DNA of 64,000 nucleotides, taken from Ehretia macrophylla (lineage: Eukaryota; Streptophyta; Magnoliopsida; Boraginales; Ehretiaceae). The position numbers and the translations under genes were made by a program. The DNA is taken from contig CM075773.1 of NCBI GenBank assembly GCA_037974665.1, forward strand, positions 53,482,917-53,546,916, in the 5' to 3' direction. Below the pieces are notes generated by a model. The model saw only the letters and a program-made list of their open reading frames with translations, made no database searches and was not told the origin of the DNA. Shown piece after piece: positions 48,687 to 60,829 of this stretch; within the stretch, counting starts at the first letter, position 1; each line of letters begins with the position of its first letter.

Positions 48687-49823
48687 TTATGTTTGGGTAG
48701 GAGTGTTTATGATGGATGGGCTGGCTTTGATTGTTTGCAAATGGGTTTGTGGGTTAGTAAAGGTAGATGGGTTTGATTTCAGATTGGGTGCATTGGATAA
48801 TGGGCTAGTAAGGAGTGGTGGGTTTTGATTTAATTTGGCAATCGGCCCATTTAGAGGGTTTTCAATGGGCTTTGGAGAGCCAAAATAATTGGCGGTATCT
48901 TTTTGAGGGTATAAATTCAAAAGGCCTGGTTTTACTTGAAGATCGATTGGTTTTGAAAGAAATTCACTGTTAGCGTGGATATCTGCGATAGTAGGTAAAG
49001 ATGTAGTCAGATTGGGACTGACGCATGGAGCTGTGGAGTGGTTGTGAGCTAGTGATGGATGTGACATGGGCTTTTTTTGGTAGATCTGCTTTCCTTTGAC
49101 ACTTTTTCTGAGGTTTGCACGATGCCCTTTGCTTCTAGACAGATCAATTTTGGTCGCCGATAAGGACCACATCGATGCCAGAAAGCGCTCAGTTTCCTTT
49201 ACATAGCCGGCGCGAATCCAAGATCCAAGTTTTTTTGGATCTTCATCGTTAACAAATTTAATTTTTGAAGAGCAAGAGTGATTATCATGACCCAACAGAC
49301 CACAACAGTAGCAAAAATTGCTCAACTTTTCAAATTGCAGAGAGATCCAGGTTGGTGGCAGGTCAGGTCTATCAAAGGGAAGAACTGGCAGTAAGGGTTT
49401 TTTGATGTTCCACTTGACACACATACGAATTCAAGTGAGAATGCCTTTTTTTTCATCTTCTTGAAGGTTCACTTCTTCGAGATCAGCCCCAAGATGTTTA
49501 CATATGATTTCTGCATTTTCTTCACAAATATAGTTGAAATGGAGTCCATGCGCCTGGACCCAAAAGGTAGTGTGCTCCAGATCTAGCTCTTCAATTGTGA
49601 GGTTGGGTTGCCATTTTTGAAGCAGGAGATGAAATCCTTGGATTGACCAAGGTCTGAGATCCCAGGCTTTGTTCTTATCGTCAGTGTTCATAAATGTGAT
49701 GAGGTAGGTGTTTGTTTTAATTTGCTTGACAACAACCTCATCAGTGAGTCCCCAAGATTTAATGATGATGGCATTTATGGCAGTGGGGGGGATTGTTTTC
49801 TCAGCAACCACTCTCGCAAACAA
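48687..49823 (-). pseudogene. LINE ORF1: DUF4283 and CCHC zinc knuckle
   Basis: Two open frames (49823-49431 and 49424-48687) are in the same phase, separated by one TGA at 49433-49431. The upstream part is a DUF4283 nucleic-acid-binding domain (WDLRPWSIQGFHLLLQKW, then FWVQAHGL). The downstream part has the zinc knuckle CYCCGLLGHDNHSC near 49320-49280 and a long Pro/Asn/Leu-rich tail. This ORF1 type is typical of plant LINEs and of related host-encoded families. The true start codon is unclear: no ATG in this phase precedes the conserved part. Confidence 0.85.
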
Positions 49824-50087
49824 GACAACGTTGTGAGTACTGGAAAGCAGAAAGGTTGCCGTTGGGGTTTAGGACAATATTGTTTAGTGATCTTGTTTCT
49901 AGCATGATGGTGATAGATATTGAATATGTGAAAGAAAAGGGTTGAAAAAGGAAAGAGATTTGAGATCAAAAGATGCTCAAGGGTATATTGTGGCAAAGAT
50001 AGGCCAAGGGAAGGATGCTACAAGAAGAGAGAGCATGGTTTAAGGTTTTGGTTATTAGTGGGCTTGAGAGACCCTGTAAGGCAGGCT

Positions 50088-50100
50088 CTGGTTGCTTTTT
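50088..50100. repeat. LINE target-site duplication, right copy
   Basis: CTGGTTGCTTTTT, matching 44145-44157. It marks the 5' boundary of the LINE. Confidence 0.85.
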
Positions 50101-50283
50101 ATTTATGATTTATAAGGAATAATAAATCCCAAAGGAGATAATTGACGGCAAAGAAAAAATAGTTTTTTAAGCTTAAAAAATTACTTTTGGCATTTGGACT
50201 CTTCACATGATTAGAGCAGTTTGATTTTGCGTTTCAGATTGCATTATTATTATTAGTTGTTTTGCCATTTTATGTTAAAAAGT

Positions 50284-50516
50284 AACGGTGAAATTATTTT
50301 TTTTTCTTGTGTAATTTTTACATGACTTTATCATTACTTTTTAAAAATAAAGAATTTATTTGTCACACAAAATAAAATTCAGGATCATAGAATAGCCCGG
50401 CTCGGAAACCGGTTCACCGCGGCTCAACCGCCTCATTCAAATTTCCTAAACCAGCCGTTAGTTACGCGCCATTAAAATGAACCCAAACCAAAACTTTATG
50501 AACACTCATAGCCGTT
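50284..50516. promoter_or_regulatory. MSA-like mitotic promoter cores of the CDC20 gene
   Basis: AACGG cores of the M-phase-specific activator element occur at 50284-50288 (plus) and, inverted, at 50455-50459 and 50512-50516. The middle one reads ACTAACGGCT on the minus strand, close to the full consensus bound by three-repeat MYB factors. Clusters of such cores are characteristic of G2/M genes such as B-type cyclins and CDC20. Confidence 0.6.
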
Positions 50517-50620
50517 ATAGTCTTCCCACTTCACACGCCTATTCAAACTAATAAACACACACCAAGAACAAAAACCCCTCTCTCAAGATTCAGTAAAAAT
50601 CTAAAAGCTCGTATTCAGTG

Positions 50621-50628
50621 TATATAAG
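50621..50628 (+). promoter_or_regulatory. TATA box of CDC20 gene
   Basis: TATATAAG, about 310 bases upstream of the ATG. Downstream is a CT-rich leader, as is common in plant 5' untranslated regions. Confidence 0.6.
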
Positions 50629-50934
50629 GCTCCGGTAAATAAAAAGGTCCGGGAAAATTACATGTATACGAACTTATATTGTCCCTTGAAAACCCAAGAT
50701 CAAGTATTTATAAGTGATCACTTAGACCAATCTCTTCCTTTCAAAATCACTCTCAACGCTCTCTCAATCTACATCTCTCTCTTACTGCTCTACTTTTAGT
50801 CTTTTTCTTGTTCATAAATCTGTAAAGGGCTTTTTATTTTCTTGCTTTTCTTCCCCCTTTCTTTCATATTTGCATTACAGGCCTACACACACATAGGTTA
50901 TACAGTGTTCTGATTTGCTTCTGAGGTCTCAAAG

Positions 50935-53900
50935 ATGGATGCAGGGAACAGATACAACGAGGCGAAGCGATTGCCTCTTTCTGATCATCATATGCTTCAA
51001 AGGAAAAGCTCTTATGACAATGTATGCATTCGTATTTTTTTTTCTTTCTTGCATTGATAAGTTTATTGTTCTTGATTCTTTTCATATGTGTTTAGTTGAT
51101 TGAGTTTTTTTACATGTATTTTTTATGGGGTTTTTGTTTTCTTGATTGTTTTTGTTTTCTTTATGGAGTTTTTGCGTTTTTTAAGATTGTTTTGATTGAT
51201 GTTTGATATTGCTCTGCCTATATGTTCTTGAAAACTCAGGACCAAGAATGTCTTCAGGAAAACCGATGCTTCTTTTTATTTTCATATATGTGTTTAGGTG
51301 ATATGCTTTGTATTTTATTTGATTTTAAAAGATTATTGACAAATATTGGGTTTCTTTGTCTAAATTTATTGCATGAAATTTTGTTTTCAAAACATTATCT
51401 GTTGTTTCAATCTTTATATTCTTGTAGATTGTTCAAATTGGACAATTCTGATATAAAAGCAAACAAATACAGATCTATATTTTTGTTCTTCGATTTTTAT
51501 TTAACGAGGAATTTGATTTGGTTTCTTGCTATAGTCTTCCATTGTCAAAGAATCTTGAAAAGTGTATAGAACATGACTTTCCTTGTTTGGGAAAATTTTT
51601 GGTGGATTCAGGCATATTTTGTAATAACTATGATTAATAAAATAAAAAAGAGTTTTTCCGTGCTTGGTTTTTATATTTTCTTAGGATGTTATCTATTCCA
51701 CACGTTTGAGTAAGAACAAAAGATCTGCGAGATTTTTAGTACTGAGTTTTTCTGCTTCACAACTGCAGTTGGACAGGTTCATCCCGAATAGGTCTGCAAT
51801 GGATTTTGATTTTGCGCATTACATGCTTACCGGTGGAAAGGTTGAAAAGGAAAACTCTGCAGCACATTGTTCTCCATCAAAGGAAGCTTCTTGCAGAGAC
51901 TTTCAACATGAACAGAATGAGGATCCTTGCTTTCAAGAACAAGCCACCTCCTTCTTCATCAGAAAGCTGCCAAGAACCTTTTCCACATGTTTGCCAACCA
52001 AAATCTGTCAAACCAAAGCGATGCATTCCCCAAGTATGTCTTGTTTTCCTCTTTGAAATCGCACATCTTAGTCCTTTTAGATCATTTTCGTTGATCTCTT
52101 TTCCGCTCTATGTCTGATCCTCAAGACTGCTTTACCCATTTAAAGCAATGAACGATTTGTTTCACCCTTGATATAAGCACTAGTCTTGTACTTCTACATG
52201 TCTGCTTGTTTGTGCTATCAGTTGTGCCCAATGCTTGTGTTGTTTTCTGTTCTGACTGATTCTTTGCCTTATTAACAGAGTTCAGAAAGGATCCTAGAAG
52301 CTCCTGAGATCAGAGATGACTTCTATCTGAATTTGCTAGATTGGGGTGGCAGCAATGTTCTTGCTATTGCTCTAGGGAATGCTGTATATCTATGGAATGC
52401 TGCTAATGGCTTTACTTCACAGCTTCTGGAAGTAGATGATGATGCCGGGCCTGTGACCAGCGTTAGATGGGCACCAGATGGGGGACATCTTGCTGTTGGC
52501 TTCAATAATTCCCATGTCCAGCTATGGGACTCTTTATCCAGTCAATTGGTAAGTTCTTTTTCCTCCATCTCCTCAACGTAGAGTTCATTCATTGCCAGTC
52601 AATTCTCGACAAAGCAGAATGTTTTCTTCTCTAATTCTCCTCAACTGAGCTTCTTTTTGGTGTTTCATTCGTGTAATGTCCAAAAATGGCTGGAGCCGTG
52701 ATAAGTAAGTGTTGTGGGTTCAAGTAATAACTTGCAGGCCTACAATACTAATCTTACATACCAGGTTCTGGCCTTGGGCGTGACAATTAGTTTGAGAAAA
52801 ACTCGGGTTTATTCTTTTAAGTTTTACTGTTTCTCAGAGGGAGTTGGTAGTAAAGGATCCATAAGCATGAATATTAGATGTGTCTTTCTATTGATGTGTT
52901 AGTGATATGTGATATGATGCATGTATAAGATAGAATCTGCAATGAATCCGGCATGTTTCAGCAAGTTATATCAGTTGCACCAAGCCAAGATGATGTAAAA
53001 TATCAATCTTGGCTGAGTGTTTCTTTTGTATTTTTTTTATTACTCATCAATAACTTGATTTTTTCGTGTGCGATATTTACTCGCTCTTATTGTTCTTTTT
53101 TCTGAACAGCTGAGGACATTGAGCGGTGTACACAGCTCTAGGGTCGGTTCACTTGATTGGAATAATCACATTCTCACAACTGGAGGAATGGACAGTTTGA
53201 TCATCAACAATGATGTGAGAATAAGATCCCACAACGTGGGAACATATAGAGGACACAATCAGGAGATCTGTGGATTGAAATGGTCTGCTACGGGCAAGCA
53301 ATTAGCAAGTGGAGGAAACGATAATCTTGTCCATGTATGGAGCATTTCCATGGCGTCTTCTACTTATTCAAACGGATGGATTTATCGCCTGGCAGATCAC
53401 ACGGCCGCTGTGAAAGCTCTCTCCTGGTGTCCTTTCCAGAGTAACCTACTAGCTTCGGGTGGTGGTGTAGGTGATGAATGCATTAAATTCTGGAACGCGC
53501 ACACTGGGACATGCTTGAACTCAGTAAATACAGGCTCCCAGGTCTGTTCTTTGCTATGGAACAGACATGAACGAGAGCTTTTGAGCTCTCATGGCTTTGA
53601 TGACAACCAGCTCATCCTATGGAAGTACCCTTCTATGGTCAAGATAGCAGAGCTCTATGGTCATACTTCAAGAGTGCTCCACATGGCACAGGTATTTATT
53701 GGTTTGTCGTTTCTTTGGGATTAGATCCTCTCATGACAGCGATCCTCTGGTAACGTTATGAGAGGATCCAAATCTCATTTGTTTCTTACTGAGATTGAAA
53801 TCTTTTATTTGCACAATTGATCTTCTAACATATATTCATCCCTCTTTTGCTTATTTTCGAAACCTTCCAGAGCCCAGATGGCTATACAGTTGCAACTGCA

Positions 53901-54014
53901 GCAGGTGATGAGACTTTAAGGTTGTGGAATGTTTTTGGAACTCCTGAACTGGCTACTAAGCCTGCACCTAAATCAAATCCAGAGCCATTTTCGGGCGTTA
54001 CTCGCGTCAGATAA
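50935..54014 (+). CDS. CDC20: CDC20/FZY-like WD40 activator of the APC/C, frame broken in exon 2
   Basis: CDC20 recruits substrates to the anaphase-promoting complex. Exons are 50935-51021, 51769-52033, 52279-52548, 53110-53691 and 53871-54014, all with GT-AG borders. The C-box DRFIPNR is at residues 31-37. The WD40 propeller is in exons 3-5, from [12 protein letters not shown] through [14 protein letters not shown] to a terminal Val-Arg in place of the usual Ile-Arg tail. In exon 2, after SPSKEA (near 51886), the frame shifts. The expected continuation ([26 protein letters not shown]) lies in another frame, consistent with loss of 11 bases relative to the family. With those bases the gene would give about 452 residues, the usual length. 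The KEN-like word that normally precedes the C-box reads SYDN here. The gene may be a young pseudogene, a sequencing error, or rescued by splicing. Confidence 0.85.
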
Positions 54015-56850
54015 GCAGCTTTATCGAAAGATTTGTCCTTGTTGTGATAACTTCTAGCTGCAGAAGGTATAGAGAATCATTTGTGCCCTCTTATCATGAA
54101 GTAAAGAAGATCAGAGCACTGCATTTCTCATAGACAGTCAATACAGAAAAGGGAGTTTGTGCAGGATTCAGTTATGCTTCAACACTTGCCTAGGTAGTTA
54201 TTTATTTTGCTGCTGCTCGGGTGACATAAAAGATTACTCTTTTAATACATAGCTGAGGTTGTTGGACTACATTTACTGAGCTTGAACTATGTTGCGCTCG
54301 TCCACCTTCGACACACTTTCACTTTTCGAGGTGAAATATTTTATTTCTTCTGAATTATAAATATTCTTCCTGTTTCTATATTTAACCACTGAAAAGGAAT
54401 TGATACCAATCCTATAACCTGCAAGGCACAGCTCAATTTTTGTAAAGAGTAGTTAGTTTTATGACTTTCTGTGATTTCAGTTCTTGTTTCTTGAAGCTAA
54501 TGGCAAAGAGCAATAAAGCTTGAATGTGGATAATATTGCATTATTTTCTTCTTGTGTAATGCAATTGCTAATTTAGCTTTTGATAGGCTGCAATGTATCT
54601 ATTAATGGACTCATCTCTCTGTCTCTCTCTCTCTATCTCTCTATCTATCATATTTTTCATCTTTTGCTTATAACCAATTGCTTAATTATCTACGAATTTT
54701 CGATGCACTCAAAAGGGTTATACGATAAATTCGGTGTGAAACATAAAATTTCAAGATATGGAATCCCATAAGAGACTAACCTAACTTAAATGAGATAAAT
54801 AAAATCAAATTTTTTGATTGTATAATGGACTCCCCTAAAAAGTATTGGCCGAACTAGTGAATGCTTTCAAAAGGTGTTTTGAACTTTTTCGTTTTTTATT
54901 TTTTTGCTTTTTTCTGTTTGTTATTTTTGGTTATAATTTTTAATAATTATTATTATTAATTTTCTCTTTTTTTGGTTAAATTTTTAATTATTGGTTTGAT
55001 TTTGTAGGTTCTCGGCAGGAAAAAGTTGGATTTTTTGAGATGTATAGTTACGAAATACTCAATCCTCGCTGATTCTCTTCCGTTGACTTAGAAGATTCGA
55101 TCGTCATTGATTTTCTACCGTCGGATTCAAATCTATCATCTAGTGAGTAATTGGTTAAATAATTATTGTGGATTGAGATGTATAGATACACATATATGTA
55201 AAAATGTTTGATTTGATTTTCGTGAAAAAACTATATCTTTTTATCCTTTGAATTTTACATGAAAGCTAAAATTGCAGTCGGATACTAGCTAATATTGTTT
55301 AAGAATGTTTCACATGTTAGGGACATCTTCGTACTGTGCTGGAAAGGTAAGCTATTGGGTTCCATTTGTCTATTGAATGTATATTACTGTTAACTTTTAA
55401 TGGGTTAAAAATGATTCAGCCTGATATAGTTGCAATGGAATCTTATCATCTGATGTGTTTGCGGAGTAAAACTGGTTGCATAGATATGGAAGTATCATTC
55501 ATATGCTTTTCCTCAAGAGATCTTTATTTGTTTATTGTTTTTGGTCAAGCTTCTCAAGAGATTTATTTGCTTCATTTTGTAAATGAATCGATACACTTAA
55601 TGTTAAAGATTAAAGATCAAAATAGTTTATCAAGTCTTGATCTTTTTCAGATAGCAGGAAAATAGCTTATCAAGTCTTGATCTTTTTCAGATAGCAGTAA
55701 CGTTTTTTGCCTAACTTACCATTAATTGGGTAGCTTCTACTATTAGTTTAAAGTTTACTCATCTATTAGTTTATTTGTTTTTGGTCAAGCTTCTCAAGAG
55801 ATCTATTAGTTTATATGAACTGACTTTTACTGATCTTCACTGGGTAGCTTTTACTATTCCAATAAAGTTTTAAACTGTTATACTAGATTTATTAACCAAG
55901 TTGATGGTAGAACCGTGTTATGTAATGGAAGAATGTATTCTGCATGTATTCACAATTGTACTATTCATGAATTTAATCAGTTCATTTTTTTTTACTACTA
56001 ATTGAAACTTTTGAAAGAGAAGTCAACTTGTTATTGTAGTAAAGCTACACTGGGAAAGCCAGAAACCTGTTTGATATTGAAAAATTGAAACCATTTTATT
56101 TTACCCATCAAGATGTTTAGGCCAAAAAATTAACTTGAGATGCTCAAATTTGAGATCATTGTTTTTGTTGAGTATATATATGTTGATAGACTCTTAACAT
56201 ATAAAACCCAATTTATTAGATCTTTGATTTCCTAGTTGAATGCATTTAAAATTAAGTTGTTAGTTAGTTAATTTGGGAGTTAATGTTGTGCTTTTTTCAT
56301 AAGGTTGTACTAGCTATTGTAAGTAAGTTAACACATGAATTAGAAGTTCATTAAAGTAGAATTGAAGAAGTTCATGTCCAAGTTAATTTTGAGTAATAGT
56401 TTGAGTAACTCCATGATCATGACTATATGCTTGGGATTCATATAGATGTGGATGTCTGTGGGTTGAGTATATATATGTTGATAGACTCTTAATATATAAA
56501 ACTCAATTTATTTGATCTTGATTCATAAAATTATTGTTTTATACAGGTTGTTCCATTTCGGAGAAGATTTATCAATGACAAGAGTTACTAGAGATTCAAA
56601 GTTCGTGAATAATTTTAGAGAAGATTCAAATGCATAGGGTTAAGTTAGATTTGAGAGATAACTATTTTGTAATTATATATGTAATTAAAACATTTTGTAA
56701 TCATATATGTAATTAAAATATTTTGTAATATTAATTTTACATTGAATTTTGATTGTCAAATTTTAATTAATTTAATTTTTATATGAAATTTATATTTATA
56801 AATTTTACCATTTAATTTTTTTACTCTAATTATGAAGAGTTTCTAAGAAT
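54015..56850. other. CDC20 3' region and repeat-rich intergenic DNA
   Basis: The CDC20 3' untranslated region probably ends by about 54560. Beyond it are a CT microsatellite (about 54613-54650) and small duplications. A segment of about 40 bases ending CTTTTTCAGATAGCAG is repeated in tandem at about 55628-55698. A segment of about 50 bases with TGAGTATATATATGTTGATAG occurs near 56168 and again near 56462. No convincing exon was found. Part of this may be the body of the CACTA element that ends at 57155. Confidence 0.45.
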
Positions 56851-56859
56851 AATTATTTA

Positions 56860-57155
56860 AAATTTACGAGGACTCGACGATGGCATGGCGAGGGACGCAT
56901 TCGCCGAGAGCTCAGCGAGGGACGCATTCGACAAGGGCTTAGCGAGGGACGCATTTGGCGAGGGCTTGTTGCCCTCGCACAATCGTCGCCAAAATGGTCC
57001 CTCACCAAATGGCGTGGGGTCGCCGAGAAACCCCAATTCAGCGACGAAACTTTCAGCGAATGACAATTTCTCTCATCGGGCCCTCGCCTAGACCCTTTCA
57101 GCGAGGGCCAGGCGAGGGGAATTGTCCCTCGCCGAATAGTGTTTTTCTTGTAGTG
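56860..57155. mobile_element. Right end of a second CACTA element
   Basis: The block ends GTTTTTCTTGTAGTG at 57155, the exact complement of the CACTACAAGAAAAAC terminus at 21053. The preceding 280 bases are GC-rich and packed with GCGAGGGAC / GTCCCTCGC subterminal words, unlike the AT-rich surroundings. No matching left terminus was found within the window, so the element is truncated or its left end has decayed. The open frames across this block on both strands are repeat artefacts. Confidence 0.75.
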
Positions 57156-57159
57156 TTCA

Positions 57160-60100
57160 AAAAAGAAAGAAAAGTTTGCATATGACAGCAAACTAAGAAA
57201 CTAAATAGTACAGCAGAATAGAGTGCTTATATAACATGTCTATCAAAATTCATTACTTGCATACTATATGCCATGGAGTAACATCTTATTGTGTATGTAA
57301 ACGAAGTTAGTCATAAGAGGTACATACAAGGTATGCTCAGTAAGGGACAACAATGGAGTCTATAAGCTGTTGGAATGGAGCAAGCTCCTTCATGTCACTC
57401 AGTCCAAATTAGGATTTAGGGGTAGCCGTGGGTCGCCTCCCGCCATGTGGGATATTACGATTCAAATCTTAAGGAGTAAGAAACAAGTGGTGGTTAAATT
57501 CGTGCAAAATAGATGTAAATTACTAGAAAAATATACAACGATCTGACAAGAGATTTAACCATCACAACCAATCAGGGATAGATTCGTGATTTTTGTTCGA
57601 TGGAATTAAAATTATATAATTTAACACTTGATTTTTTATTTTTTTTACAATTGGAGCTATTATTTTTTTTTTAAATATCTTCAAAATATACACATTTTCA
57701 AAAAAAAAAAATTGAGGTGAGTGGGAGTTGTAGACCCGCTCACTGTAAAGTAAATCCTCCCTTGCAGTCAACCCAAAATTTTCAATCTGAGAATAATGAT
57801 AACATACTGTGACATTAAGTTGTAATTTGGTTATGATAATGCGTTATAACCAGAAACAATATTTCACATAAAAATATTATTTTATAAATATTATTTTTAA
57901 AAAATTAATAGAACACTTAGTTACCTAAAAAAAGAAATTATCAAAGTCTTGCATTGCAAAACCCCTCTCTTTAACTTAAAATACATTGTTGACACAAAAA
58001 AAAAGAAAAAAAAAAGAAAAAAGAAAAAAAACCTTAATAGTACATTGCCTTGATTGAACTTAGATCTGCAAGACTTAGTTACATATTATGATCCAATTGA
58101 AAGTTATTTGTTTCCACAAATACTTCGAAAATGATAGGGAGAGTTTATGATCTTAGAATCATGATTTTGGAGTCCAAACGAAGCTATATCGAAGACATAT
58201 TTTTGAATGTCTTCACATATCTCGAAATACTCTTTACATTTTACGAAGTTATCTATTTTGAACGACTTCAACATTAGGTGATTTTATTTCCCTGAACTCG
58301 CATTAGAATATGCAAAAGATTCCTCTTTTCAGTTAGTGTATAGAAGCGCACTTCTGTTTTTCCTTAACTAGTAATAGTCCCGTAATTCTTATGCCGCCGC
58401 ATTTTGGCTAATTGCGCAATTACGAAACATTGGACGAGTGTTTTTGAATTATTACTGTGATGAACATTTTAAGAAAAAGTGCCAAATTCAAAGTTCACTT
58501 GAATAGTGATTTAACATGTAAAATCCAAAGGCAATTCTACTACATTGGTATTTCTATTTACAATGACAACTGATTCTATATGAGACAAAAGACTATTTCT
58601 TAAAGAAAAGGAAAACCTTTTCTCTCTCTTCCAACCTTTGAAGGATCCCTCTAGTTAAAAGTTATATCACTATTTTTGTGTGACCATTTTCGATACTATG
58701 GTCTTGAATACTGTAGTACGCAACTCTCTCATTCATCTCTTGGTATTGATTTTTGTTTTTCGGGTTGTAAATTTCATATCTAGAGTCGATTTGTGTTTTT
58801 TGTTTGTGTTGTTGCAAGTCCTAGTTACCTTGTTTGAGTGCCCCGATGACTACATCTCGTGCTACTTTTGCGTTCTTTTGGTGTTTGTCTTTGTTGCTTT
58901 CTTCTCACTCTCCGTGTTGATAACTACTAGTTTTAGTGGTATTTTTGGAAACACATTGGTGGACTATGTCTCCACCACTCGTGATTAGACTTTGTCATTT
59001 CAGCGACTTATGGAGATCTTACAGCTTCCAATGGGGTGGCATTACTTGCATCTCATGCCATTTCCTTGCTTGCCTTTGGAAATAGCATCTTTAGAGTATG
59101 TTCTAATTTGAGTAGCAAGTTATGTGTTCTCTGTTCTCTATGGTATTGTTGTTGTTGTCCTTGTCATCGCCAGTGTCGGTTATGTGTGCCAACAACTTTC
59201 TCTGGTGGTTTAGGGTTTGTTTTAGAGTTTACGGTATTGGTCCTCTGATTGTTTATATGACACAGTTTATTTGGATTTCAAATGTGTCTTTTGATGTTAG
59301 GTTTTTGTCTATTTGTTTGTACTTTTCTTTCTTGAACTTTAATGTATCGGTCTACTTTTATATCAGTTTGTTATTGTTAATATAAGTAGTTTTTTTGACA
59401 AAAAAAAAAAATTAACGAGGAAAAAAAGAGAAAAAAGAGTAGTATATTAAAGAAGGAAAAAAAAATCTTGATGGCAAAGATGATGGAGGGGTTTGACCAA
59501 AAAAATGATGATGGAGGGGTCACATGATACAATCAAATGAGCTGTGAAACATCATTGGACCAAAACCAGACATGATGTACACTCCAATATCTCATCCTTG
59601 AATCGTTCACCCCACACCCCCACCCCCACCCCCACGCCTTGTGCCCCCTCTCCCGAAGCCCCCAAAAATGGTTCCCTCTAACCTCAACACAAACAAATTA
59701 CACTAGCATGACATTAAATTTGTAACATCCCAAAAAAAATGTAAAAAAAGAAATAATCTTAGTCACTCATGAGTGCTTATTTAGTGAAGTTTAGATGAAA
59801 CACCGTAACTAAAATAATTTATTAACACATTAAACATATTCTTTTTGTTCCTTGCTAAATGTGTTATATTAACACATTTGATTAACTTAAATCCTATGGC
59901 ATAATGGCAAACATTCTCCTCCTGCCAGCAAAAACGAGCACTAACAAAAATCAATGCACAAACTCATAATGAGAACTTAAATAGACCAAAAAGTCAAATT
60001 TAACTATTACTCTCAACGGTTTATTCGAATTTTTAAGTTAGTTTTAAAAACAAAAAAAGTCAAATAAGTCCAATATTTCATTAAAGTCTTCAAGATAATT

Positions 60101-60740
60101 CTTCCCATTATCTTCACGTTAAACGCGAACAAAAATTGGCAAAATTACTTTTATATTTATACAAATTATCTTCAGAGTTTTATTTATTCAAATTTTTTGA
60201 ATACTTTCGAAAATAAGTACTTTTAAAACAATGTTAAGTAGAATAATCGGACAATAATTTGTTGTAAAAAAGATTTTAAATTTGAATTTATATAATTTTA
60301 TCACAAATATAACTTTAACTTGTGATGGACTTAAATCATGTTTTGAGACGCACAATTATGATACTTTATAATGTTATGATGGTTCTAAGGTTATTCTTAT
60401 CAGGGATTGTAAAATGTAATTTTTTTTAAATTTGGGTGTTTTTAGAGTCATGTAGTTCTAAAAATAATATTTTTTATGATAAAAGTACATGAGTTCTATT
60501 ATTTTTTATTTAAAAGATGTTAAAATAAAACTCCAGACTTTATTTTTTTTAATAATTTTTTTTTAAATTAAAAATAATAGACCTCATGTATTTTTATCAT
60601 GAATACTTACTTTTAGAATCCAAGCTCTAAAAATACCTAAATTTAAAAAAATATATATATTTTACAACCCAATAAAAATAGCCTAATGTGATTCTATTTA
60701 AAACGAGTTCCTCGTCATTAATTTTTTTTTTTATCGAGAT
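57160..60740. other. Intergenic DNA between CACTA end and GRF gene
   Basis: AT-rich. A T-rich segment at about 58680-59412 ends in a 12-base A-run and resembles a plus-strand LINE 3' end, though no catalytic motif remains. A CCCCCAC-type pyrimidine repeat lies at about 59608-59637. No gene was supported. The hydrophobic open frames at 58680-59385 follow from T-richness. Confidence 0.4.
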
Positions 60741-60829
60741 TCTTCACATGATTAGTGAATTAACACACACTAACAAGAGGCAAAACACCTCCATACCACA
60801 CACATAAACACTTCCCCCCATCAGCTTTT

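Larger units (their letters stand above)
44158..50087 (-). mobile_element. Complete-length L1-type LINE, dead
   Basis: A minus-strand non-LTR retrotransposon of about 5.9 kb. Its poly(A) tail is the T-run at 44153-44169 and its 5' end is near 50087. The element is flanked by the 13-base duplication CTGGTTGCTTTTT (44145-44157 and 50088-50100), typical of target-primed reverse transcription. ORF1 encodes DUF4283 and a zinc knuckle; ORF2 encodes endonuclease, reverse transcriptase, zf-RVT and a plant-type RNase H. Both ORFs are broken. Its presence of both ends makes it full-length, which is uncommon since most LINE copies are 5'-truncated. Confidence 0.9.

Noticed and set aside
48307-48828. Plus-strand frames over the LINE
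   Set aside because: They are shadows of the minus-strand LINE ORF1/ORF2 region and have no family features.
56853-57191. Plus- and minus-strand frames at the CACTA end
   Set aside because: They are translations of the GCGAGGGAC subterminal repeats.
58680-59385. Hydrophobic frames suggestive of a membrane protein
   Set aside because: The DNA is simply T-rich and ends in an A-run like a LINE 3' end; no start context, splice sites or known domain were found.
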